NCBI GenBank assembly: GCA_963971305.1
Contig: OZ020306.1
Coordinates: forward strand, 37,779,512-37,843,511
Reading direction: 5' to 3'
Source of the DNA: Arcuatula senhousia
Taxonomy: Eukaryota > Mollusca > Bivalvia > Mytilida > Mytilidae
Length of the DNA: 64,000 nucleotides
Each line of letters starts with the position of its first letter. Positions within the stretch are counted from its first letter, which is position 1. Position numbers and translations under genes: made by a program. Below the pieces are notes generated by a model that saw only the letters and a program-made list of their open reading frames with translations, did no database searches and had not been told where the DNA came from. This document shows, piece after piece, positions 48,601 through 60,600 of this stretch.

Positions 48601-51600
48601 AATTTTGATATCTATAGCCGTTTTTGAGTTATTTGCAAAAATCTGCATTTTACCCCTATGTTCTATTTTTAGCCATGGCGGCCCTGTTTTTCGACGAATC
48701 GAAAATCCCCACATCAGTTCTGTGGGGGATACCCCAAAGTACCATCAGACCAAATGTGGTTTGAATCTGTGCAGCCGTTTCAGAGGAGAAGAAGTTTGAA
48801 GAAAAGTTAACAACGACGGACGACGACGACGGACGACGACGACGGACGCCAAGTGATGGCAATAGCTCACATGGCCTTTGGCCAGGTGAGCTAAAAATAA
48901 AGTTTGTTCCTGACTTAAGTTAACAATTGTATTCTTATATTTATGAAAGAGATGGATAACCTCGATAACCCTCATAGGATACCTTTTTTGTTAATGTTTT
49001 ATAGTTAAAGAAGACCATTTATTCAAAAATATTCCATATCGGAACCATACACAATTTTCTGACAATGCTATGACTTTTATGTATTTTCAATACAAAAGTA
49101 CCAGTCAGCTGACTTTCGAAAAAAATCTACCGTTTTTCATTAACGTGTATCTTACGTGACTTGCACACATTGTTGTCATTCGTATCTTTGAAGAAACCAG
49201 TTTTACAAGTGCATACATTTGTGGTAGTTGAACATTCAGCATTGACATCTTTACAACTGTCTATTGTGCTTTCGCATGCATCACCATTGTCTTTTTCTTT
49301 AAAAGAATATTTCATTGCTCAAATATGTACACATTTCAGATTAAATGTTACCAAATTCCTTTAAAAATATTAAAATCAGAGACCAAGTATATAAAAATTG
49401 CATTGACTTCAATATTTGGTTTATTTATTTTTGTATTTGGTTGTTGTTTTTGCTTTTTTTTGGGAGGGGATATACTGCTCCTCAGTACTATAATCATTTT
49501 AAACCAGGTCGACATTTTAGGCTTCTGAAATCCTCTAGTTTTTGTTATACCCCAATCATAATTTGTGTTGGAGAAATTGTCGTCTCCTTTCAACAAGAGG
49601 CTCTCAGGAGCCTGAATCGCTCATCTGACTTATGTGCCTGAAGAATAGGCTATTAGGCAAAATTTATTTGACATTTAAAGGATCGTAAGATTAATAAGGG
49701 GTCGTCTGACAATATGGTTTAACTTTATGCAATTAGGTGTAGAGTAATATTTTAGCAATTATAGAAACCTTAATATTATTTTCTTCTTTCGACATTCTAA
49801 GGGGTATAACCCTTAAACTGAACAGTATTACAACGTTGACCTTTAACATATTTTGCAGATGATGTAATGAACCATATGCATTTTACATTTCTTAAATATC
49901 TCATATAATGTTTAAGATATTGAGGGCAAAACTCATAACAATCAAGATAAAGGGCAGTAACTTTTTCATGGGTTGTTTTATCTTCTTCAAGATTTCAGGG
50001 CAAGTAGATCTAAAGGTGCTGATTACTTTTATTTTAATCAGAATTTAAAAATCTGTCAACGTTTTGGAGTTTTTAGTGAGTGAGGGAGTGAGTGAGTTGG
50101 TGTTTTACGCCCATGCAACGCTATATAGCTTATTTACAGGCGATGAACATGAAAAGGGTGATAAAATGAACATGAAATGATGATGATCAATGAAATGTGG
50201 AGATGGGATGGGACACAAAGAACCGGTAAATTTGGAGAACCACAGGAAAAGGAGAGAGGTGGGTAGGGGCGGAGAATTTAGCCTAAGTGGTGCACTACTT
50301 GGCGGTCCACTAAGGGGTCTTTTACGTGCATGAAGCGTGGCATTCTCCACACACGTTTGCCCACTATGGTCAGCGGTCAGGGTTTCCGTATTATAGACCT
50401 GACAACCCCCGCGGACGAGGGCCACCCTATTCAGCCACCTAGGGTACACACTTGGTCGCTCTGTGGGCTGAGCACTGACCCGATGTCAGAATCCCAAGAC
50501 CCTTTGTCGCCTCTTACGACAAGCTAGGCTCTGCTGCGGGCCTTTTCGCCACCCGGGCCCCGCACGGGAATGGAGTTTTTAGAAGAAAAAAAGTTTTACA
50601 ACCGATCAAAAATCCAAACATCCGTTCTATACACCTTATGCTAGCACGCTTGGGAAACTCGATTATCGATTATCGCAACCAAATATTGGAACTGGGAAGT
50701 TTATTGATCGGATTGAAAGAACACTATATGCAAGAATCGGAGAATGTCACTCCATGGAAATCTTGTCACAGATCTTAAATATACCTGAAATAATATCTAA
50801 GACTGTATTTTAAGCCAGAAATCGTGTTTACAGTGTCAAGGCGATTCTAATCACCAGGACAAGTCCGGATTAAAGAAAAAATGTAATTTAACGTTATTAA
50901 TTGAACAAAATAAACTTTTTTGCTCTATTTACAATTGTGTAACAAATATACATGGAGTGACATTCTTAGATTTTTCAAATTCATCACAATGAATGGAAAT
51001 CACAACATTACGGACCCCGGAGTCTTGGTTGCGATAATCGAGTTTCCCAGGCGTAGCTAGGTAATAATCATACCAAGTTTAATTTTAACTGGACTTATGG
51101 TGACAGAGGAGGTAACAGTTGAAATGTAATGAGGAAATGCTGTGAAAATTTTCAATTATTATGTTCTAAGGGGAATATTCCTTAACAGTAGTTTCAAGAT
51201 ATTGAGCTTAATAGGTAAAATAAAAAAGCAAAATATCCACAAAAAGTGAAATAGCTCTTTCATGGGTTGTTTGATTTTCTTCAACATCACCGAGCAGGTA
51301 GATCTTAAGATATGGATCACTTTCATTTCAATCAAAGTTAAAAACCTGTCTTCATTTTGGAGTTATCAGCAAAAAACTTTAATGTTCTATTTTTAGCCAC
51401 ATCGGCCATGTTATATTACGAATTAGACATTCCTATATTAGTTCTTTTAACCCAATGCTAATAAAGAACTAGACTATGTTTGGATCCAATTGGATTTAAG
51501 GTGTCAGAGCAGTTAACGTTTTCAATGAAATGAGGAAATGCTGAGAAAATGGTCAATTGAATTTTGCCGTTCTTAGGTGAATAACTCCTAAAAGGAAAGA

Positions 51601-54600
51601 TCCTGCAATGTTGACCCTATTACTTATTTTGTAGATGTTGATGTGCTTTACAATATGCAATTTATTTTTTTCATATATCTTATATAGTTTTTTAAGATAT
51701 TGAGCTTAAAAAGTGTAAAATTCATAAAAATCAAGAAAAAGGGCAATACTCCTACATTTAAGGGTTGTTGGATCTTCTTCAAAATTAGAGCAGGTACATG
51801 TAGACTTGAGATGCTGATTACATTTACCATGGGCCAGATTTTTTTTATATCTGTAGCCGTTAGAGTTATTTGCATAACACTGCCATTTACCTCTGTTCTA
51901 TTTTTAGCCGCGGCGATTATGTTTTACGACGAATCAAAAATCCCGTCATCAGTTCTTATTTCACATTTTTCAAGTAGATATGGTAAAAAAGTCAAAAAAG
52001 CTTTTCTATTCAATTACTTTTAAAAACTAATTTTTAATTACTTGCAAAACAATTTGTTCCACTTTTATAGTGTGTTGATGCACATGAACATGTGTAAGTT
52101 CCGGCTAGCGTAGTCGATTCAACACATGCGGCATTAACGTCTGAACATTGGTCTGTTCCACCATTTGGACATGGGGCATCCAAGTCAAGTGCTGTAATAT
52201 AATATTGAATATAATGAAAGTGGGTACCAATAGTGCAACTTAACTCTGATTTATAATTCAAGCGGACAACACGGTTTTTATTTTTCCACTTATCTTTTCC
52301 ATTGATTAACATGACTCCATTCATGCTTATCATATATTCAAATAATTTTAGGCTAACATCAGTCGAAACATCAACTTAATACGTAATCTAGGATATACTT
52401 CTCTTGATCTTGTACAAAGTGTAGATATAAGGCTAAAAGATAATGACCCCGTTTTAAGTTTAACTAGCAATAATCCTAAAATGGGTAAATTTTCAGCCTC
52501 GAATGAATTAAAGGCGGCTACTAGTATTAACTTTGTTATGAAACAAGTATCTTAGACAGTGTCAAAACAATTTCTGGAGAAAAATTAAACTTACTTGGAA
52601 CACAAGCTCCGCCATTTTCATAATGGGTTGGTTTGCAAAGACACAAGGTAGTTGATCCCGTACTAACTAAACAATCGGAGTTCGCAATACTACACTGACC
52701 TTCAGGACCGACTGTGCAAGCATCATTTAACGCAATCTCTGTGAATAACAAAAATGCGAAAACAAACGAATCGGGCTTTGTAGCCAAATAAAAAAAGCAA
52801 GTCTTAAAGATTTTACTTTTTTGAAGAAATCTAGTAAATGATAGAAATAATGTATATATTTTCGTGAAAATGAAAAAAAAACTTTATCAGTAAGTTCGTG
52901 GTAAATTATAAAATAGCAAATATAAAATCTCTGGAACATTAACCAATATGAGTTATTATCTTTCACAAACGTTTTAAACGTGCTCACTAGTAGAATGCTT
53001 GATTTCTATTTTGTGCAAATGACGAATAAAAATTTTGATTCTGTACATTAAACGCAAGGTGTTTAATAATCATGTTTCAAAAACATGCATGTTGCACAGA
53101 ATTTAGACAAAGAATAACCCGACAAAACAATTGTTTTCATAAACTCCTTCAGTTTTGATTAAAATGAGTGCTGAATTCATCGCTTTGTTTGGTTTTGCAA
53201 TCGACTAAAGATAAAAAGACGAAAAAAATAAAATAGACACAAAGTTCATTTATATGACATGCATCTCATTAGAGTGGAAACCTATTTACAAATTTCGTAA
53301 ATAGCTATCTTACGTGTTTTGCACACATTGTTGTCATTCGTATCTTTGAAGAAACCGGATTTACATGTGCACACATTCATGTCATTTGAGGTGGTTGAAC
53401 ATTCAGCGTTTGCATCTTTGCAACTGTCGAGTGTGTTATCGCATGGTTCACCGTTGTCTTTTTCTTGAAAAAATTATAAATATTAACATACACAAACGTA
53501 CAATAAATACACATAACAAGGTGCCTAGCTGGAAGATATATTCCTGAGAGTACCTGTTAGTTAGTTATTGCTTTACTCCCAAGCAGCACGATTTCGGCTA
53601 TATCCGGGAGATGAACATGAAAATGGTGATAAAATGAACATGAAAATGATGAAGTGGATGAAATAGGGACACAAGGCCAATCGGGTTGGAAAGTTTTGAC
53701 TGCCACTGGAAAAAGGAGTGATGGGTAGGGACGAAAAATTTTGCCTCCTGCATGGGGATCCTACGGGTCCTACTCTTACCGAGACCTGCAGCAGGGTTCT
53801 TTAACGTGCCAGGAACGTGACATTTTTCCCAACACGGTGCACCACTATGGTTTGCGGTCAGGTTTTCCGCATTATCGCCTGACGACCCCGCATCTCTCGA
53901 TGTCAGGGCTGCCCCATTCAACCACCTGGGGCACACATCCCAGTCGCTTTGTGGGCAAAGCGGCCTGACCCCGATGTCAGGTTTCTGAGCGCTCTTTAGT
54001 GGACTTTTACCGACAAGCTTAGCGCTGCTGCGGGCCTATTCGCCTCCCGGGCCCCGCACGGGACGAGTACCTGTTAAAATTCTTACTTAAAATAATCTTT
54101 CGGTCTTCTAATGTTCGTTTTTATTTTGTTCTTTTTATTAAAGTCCATTTGAGCATTCATGTCGTGTCAATTCTTTTACATAGCTTTTGTATTTGTTCTC
54201 ATATCTCATTTTTGAAGACAATATACATGTATAGGAGAAGCTTATTTCTTATTATATGTAGATGTTATTTTTTTCTGGTTAATTTGATTTTCTGGTCATC
54301 GTTTTAGACATACAAACAACTCTGCCAAATTACAAATCATTCCTTCATGTGGTTTCTGATAACAGATTGAATGAGTTTATACGTAAGTTTTCACAAATTT
54401 TCCTTTATCAAACATGAACTAGACGTATGACATGTCTGAATATACATACATGTATATACCAAAACGGGTATAAAATGGGTAATTTGTTTAAGCTTTGTAT
54501 GCATATTTCAAGGAGTAACCTCTCATCAGCAGCATTTGAATCAAAACATTGGAAGGTCAAGACCAAAAAGTATAGAAGAACGAAAAGTATTCGAAACCAA

Positions 54601-57600
54601 AATAAAGTCGCGTAAAAAAGGACGTAAAACTTGTTATGCTGATCCGCTCTGTCTGATTTCAATCACTCTAATTAATGGTTCCTGGTAAAGCCTGGTGGAA
54701 ACTAAAAAAAATCATATTGCTCAGGTTCCAAACAGGAAGCTAGTTGTGTTCGTCCGAATCTGAAAGTCGCTTAGGACGTACACGTACAGTTTGTGATACA
54801 TGTACTGACGGAAATCTTTTACGTCATTTTTCATACATGTATCAGCACAGTTCCAAGCATGAAATAGAATTTTGGCAGTTTTTAATGTTGCCCAGAACTT
54901 ACCATGCTTACAGTTTGCCATATTGAACATATCTGCCAAATTTCAAATCACCATGTACAATTTTAGCTTGACGGAAATTTTCACAAAAATATGCATATCG
55001 GTTAGGTTGTTTGGTAGGTTTTAAAGTTGCTTAGAGAAAGCATGTACAATTTTTCAATACGAAACTGAACCTACCTGCCGAATTACAAATGTAAAAACCA
55101 CTATCATGTACAGACGTACTTACATTAGAAAAACGTAATGCCGATGTCATGTCGTTACGGAGGCATAAAAATCTTTACCCAACAGTTTTTAACTCTACCT
55201 CGTGTAAAACCTATTACTGAAACATCTGTTTGTGAATAGTTACGTTATCATTTTGGCTTTAGTTCATAAGTGTTAAATGGACTTTCCTTTCGGTAAAAAA
55301 TTAAAAACAAACCTACATATACTGAATTTGCCTCAGTTCAAAATTAAAATGATAACAAATTTCCATACAATAAATTTTGCTGCGCTTAACGCGCGTTTCG
55401 TCTATTCAAGACTTATGAGATATGCTCTACACAGGAAAAATAGTAACACATGTTGACAAACGCATGAAAAACGCCTGTAGAAAAAAATGTGTTTTTCGTT
55501 TGACTGTTACACATGTAAAACATGTGTTAAACACCGTATAAGTTGACATCTGATATAAATATCTTAAATTTATAATTTACCACATGTATTTCATGCGTGG
55601 TACTATTTCTACGTTTTCCATGTGTTATGATCATACGTTTTACACATGTGTGTCATGCGTTAAACATGCATTACGATTTTTCCTTATGTACCAAAAATAT
55701 TAAAAAGCCAAACACAATATTTTATGAAGAGTAAATGAAATATAAAATACCAAATTAGGGAACCAAGTTATAACTAAGATCATCAACCTATGCTTGGGTA
55801 GGGCGAATTATACGGATTAGACAATCTTGAATCATTTTTTACCTACTTGCAAAGCAATTGGTTCCACTTTTATAATGTGTTGAAGCACACGTGCATGCAA
55901 ATGTTCCGATTTCTGTTTCCGATTCAACACATGCAGCATTAACATCCGAACATTTGTCTGTCGCACCATTTGGGCATGTGGCATCCAAATCAAGTGCTGA
56001 AATATGTAATATCATATATTATAAAATAATATTTTAGCTTTATAACAAAAAGCATGTTGATGTGAAACAAGATCATATAAGTATCTCCTTTTTCATTTTA
56101 ACTGTAAAATCATGCAATTTTTAAGTCAGATTTTTACCGATGCTTGGATTCTTGTCCAATAACTGCTTCTCTCCAAGTACAAGTGACATGTTTACTTAAG
56201 AAATTTCATATTTCATTAGGCAAATTTACGCAAAACCGGTAGTGCCATTAGTTTTTTCACGTTTCTCGATAGAAACTAAAAAATACCATAGTGAGAAATG
56301 TCAACTTGGAACTGAGAAATGACAACTTGGAAATGAGAAATTTCTTGCATCAATCGAGAAATGTGACAAAGCAATGACACTACCGGTCTTTCGTACAAAT
56401 GTGCGGATTGTATCCCTTACTATTTATAAAAAAGGCTAAGAAGAACGTTGTTTTTTCTTTCAAAGGTGTTCATGCATTTAGCATCGGTTTATATTACTTA
56501 TAGGTAAAATTTTGTCACCCTCACTACGATTAGAAAAAAAAAACCTTACGGTGTTTTAGAAATTAAGGATTAACGAAGCTGACAACGTCAATAGATTAGA
56601 GTAAATCTAGACAAATGATTCCTATACAAAAGCTTCAGTTGTAGATGACGAACCATTTCTTATAATTATTGTTATTAATGCTTTTACTCATTACTTCAGG
56701 GAAGCTTCCGTTTTTCACTCTAAACGTTTAAGAACAAAAGATACAAAAGGGGTGAAATAGGTCTTATGTTGATACATGTATAGATTTTATTGTATCAAAT
56801 ATGCATTGATCGTCTACGGAGCCCTACGGAGCTCTTCAAGGGATACCGAAAAAAAATATATATCGTATTTTCAATATATTATATCGTCAACCACAGAATG
56901 CATGCATATGTTTAAAAAATGTATGTGTCCAAAGTAATTAAAATCCATACCAGGCCTGTAACTTAACATGTTACGGATACTATACTCAAAGTAGCTTTTT
57001 GTTTTCCAAGACTTTTGATAACAATTACTATTTTTAAATTACACTATCATCATTTATGATTTTGTTCTTACTTGCTGCACATGATCCACTAATTTCATAG
57101 TGCGTTGTCTTACATAAACATTGAAATGCCCCAGCAGTTGTTGTCTCCAAACAATCAGCATTAGGTGTTGCACATTGATCTTGTATTCCGTCTGTACAGG
57201 CAGTATTGAGTGCTATTTCTAGTAAAAGTATAGAAAAAAGTCATTTAAGTTAAATGTATGCAATGCGGTCAAAAATTTATAAGAGAAAAACTGTATTCGA
57301 CAGAACAAAAAAAGTAGAAATACTCCATATAGCCTCTATTGCTAATGTACATGTATGTTTATATGATTTTACATGTAGTATAAAAAAAACAATTTTGGAT
57401 TTGTAGAAATAAGAAATCTCTAAAACACTACACTGTATTTAAAAGCCCTTTTAGATGATTCTTACTTGGCATTTTGATTTAGATTTTATGATCAACATAT
57501 TTTCTTCTCTGTGATTAATAGGTCTGAACTGGCTGATTGATTGTTTAATGTCCAGCTGACAGTTCAGGACGAAAACAAATTGAATTGTAAAGACCCAACC

Positions 57601-60600
57601 AGAACATAATGTATGCCATGTGAAAAGGGTATAAACACATATAATGACATGATGGATATTCAAGAAAGTACATGTAGCCTCTTACTTGTTAGACAAGCTC
57701 CTGCACTTTCATAGTGCGTTGTTGGACACATACACATGAAGGTTCCAACATTCGTCGTTTCCAAACAATCAGCATTAGTTGTTACACATTGATTTTGTAT
57801 TCCGTCTGTACAGGCAGTGTTGAGGGCAATTTCTAAAGAAGAAAAAAAAAACAATAAGAATTGTCGATTTGTTTTGTTTTTTTCATTTGAAGTACGCAAC
57901 TGATATTTTAACATTAGACAACGAGAGAAATGTTACACATTATATATAGACTTATTTTTTTCTGATATGATTGAATTACTTTAAGATAAAGAGGATAATG
58001 AGATGTGGAATACGTGAGGCAAGTAGGCATGTTTAGGTTCAGAAGTGATGAGCCTAGTGTGTGGGAATAAAAATCCCAATACCATTACAAACTATATTTA
58101 CATGTTTATTGTTTGATAACAACAAAGATGGGTTGATTTGTACCAAAAAAAATATGTAGTTGTACCTGTTTAAAAATACAATATTGCTCTTCCTCAATTT
58201 TCGAACTCTATAATTGATTGGTATATATAAAATATCAATAAAAGTAAATATATCTTATTCCTTTCATGGTTTATACATATTGATGCTTTATGCTATATAT
58301 CAACGTTTTTCCTTGTGGAAGTAGTTATTCGTCACCTCACCGGCTTGACTGATTATAATACAGAATGCTCGGCGGTTTATGGCAGCATCAAGTTAGGTCC
58401 TTTTTATAAAGTTGCCAAAAAAAAAAAGTTTTTTCAAGAACCACGAACACACGCGTGGTATTCAAGAGGCAGTCAAAATTTTATATCTAGTATCCATAAC
58501 AGCTTGTTTTTAGCTTAACGAGGAAATGGTTGATTTATTTTTAATAAGAATGCAGCATATATAAACACATGTTGCAATTTAGGGCTAAAACCTATTGAAG
58601 CTTGTTTAGTTACATTTGTACTTAAATTGTTTATTATACTGACTCACTTAAAGTGCACACTGTCGCTGATTCTTTAAAATGGGTCGACAAACATGCGCAT
58701 GTCCCTGTGGTAGCGCATTCGGAATCGGCAACGGTGCAATCAGTAGCGGCAGAACATGCTTCATCAATATTGGCAGCTAAAAAAAATCATGACGTGGACA
58801 TTAACTGTCATTATTATAAGTAAACACAAAGATTTCATGTTTGTTTGTTCTGTTTAAATCATGAATTGAGAACGGGGACGAAAAAAACAAGATCATGTAA
58901 TTCGACTGTCATTAGACATTGGTGGGGCATGCAAGGTCAGAAAGTTTAGCTTCAATGGTACGTTCTTAAGTTAATTCTACGAAAGAAATGGACATATAAT
59001 GTTCGGGTCCGTACGTTAGTCTGTCAGTCAATTCGTCCTTGCCGTCCCAAATGTTGCAAGATGTGGCATTATGTCTTTTGGACATATTTGGTTTTTGTTT
59101 AAACTTAGCATATTCAGCACAGGTACGGCAAAACGCAGTTTATTATCTGTGAGAGTGATTCGCTTAATGGTCAACTAATTTGAACAAGAAGCTTCCAGGA
59201 AACTGAAGCGCTAGCCTGGTTCTTAAGATATACTCACTCAAAAAAGTTACGCAACAATACAAAATTTCCCTATATATTTTAAATAAACCTACCTAATTTT
59301 ATTTTTGTATTGAAAAGCCATTTCTTAATCGATTTTAATGAAATAAAAACAAAGAAAACGAGAAATGATTGAAATTTATTTTTATGATTTTAGAAAAATC
59401 GTCACTTCACTAGTTTTTAAGATATTACAAAAAGAAATCAACTGTTAATTTTATGCGCAAACAACCCGTTTAAATCAACCAACATTTTCCGTGGAAAAAC
59501 ATTGGTTATGTTCTACTCGCGTTCTATCAAAAACCGTAACAGCTATGAATTTGCCCAAATCATAAAAAATTAACTTCATTTGTTTGTCTTTTTCTTGGAT
59601 TTTATTTGATAAAAAATGATTGAAAAACGGCTTGGCAATATCAATTTATAATAAGGTAGGTTTACTTTAAACATATAGGGAAATTTTCCACTGTTGCGTA
59701 ACTTTTTTGAGAGAGTATAAAAGGGAGCTGATACCCCTATATGGTAACATCTGTCAACTTTGACCCAAATGGATACCAACAAAATTTGGTCATGCTGTAT
59801 ATCGATATTTCAAGGAGTAACCTCTCATCAGCAGCATTTGAATCAAAACATTGGAAGATCCCAAACCAAAATCATTGAATAAAAATTTCTCAAAGACTTT
59901 TGTAGAGCTTAATGAGCTAAGGGTTTAAGCAAACATGTAACAGGTTTACTATATCGGCAATACTTATAGGACAAAACACGAAAAAAAAATGTTATTTTTT
60001 GCCTTTAAAAGTGTCATAACTCCCATAAGTGGTCATCTGGCAATTAGGCCAGCAACTATTTTCTGTAGGACGTCTAGTTTTCGAGTTTAATGGTCCGGAA
60101 TAACATACGACTAGAAATGGTTAATATTTTATAAACTAAAAGTCTTAAGCAAACCATTAAATTAAGATATATAATGAAAAAATATGGCTTATAAACAGCT
60201 AAACAATATTTATTGGAATTTAGACTATACTAATTTTTTCAAGTTTTTTGCCTTATTTTCGCTTATAGTTAACTTTTTCTGTTTCAGTTCAAGTGTCTTT
60301 TTTAAATCAATAAATATGAATTCAAAGCAATCTTTGTGCAAAATTCGGTAATTTTTGCATAACATTTATACAAAATAAACAATGAAAGAATAATTATGTA
60401 AGACATTAAATAGATTAAGCGAATAGTACCTATCCGAGATATGGTTAAATTATAATGTGTTGGTCAATAATTAGTACGTACATTTTTTTTACTTACTTGG
60501 TCATTAAACTTATTGAAAAGGATGATAAAATGAACATGAAATGACGATGATGATGATGATGATGATGCGAAATAAGGGTTTGGTACGTAAGACCTGTAGT

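Larger units (their letters stand above)
49593..51955 (-). mobile_element. 500-bp-unit element, truncated, carrying two later insertions
   Basis: It begins AACAAGAGGCTCTCAGGAGC and runs through diverged units, but lacks the far hairpin and CGTCC end. A SINE (50076-50570) and a MITE (50645-51055) sit inside. It lies in intron 8 of gene B. Confidence 0.82.
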
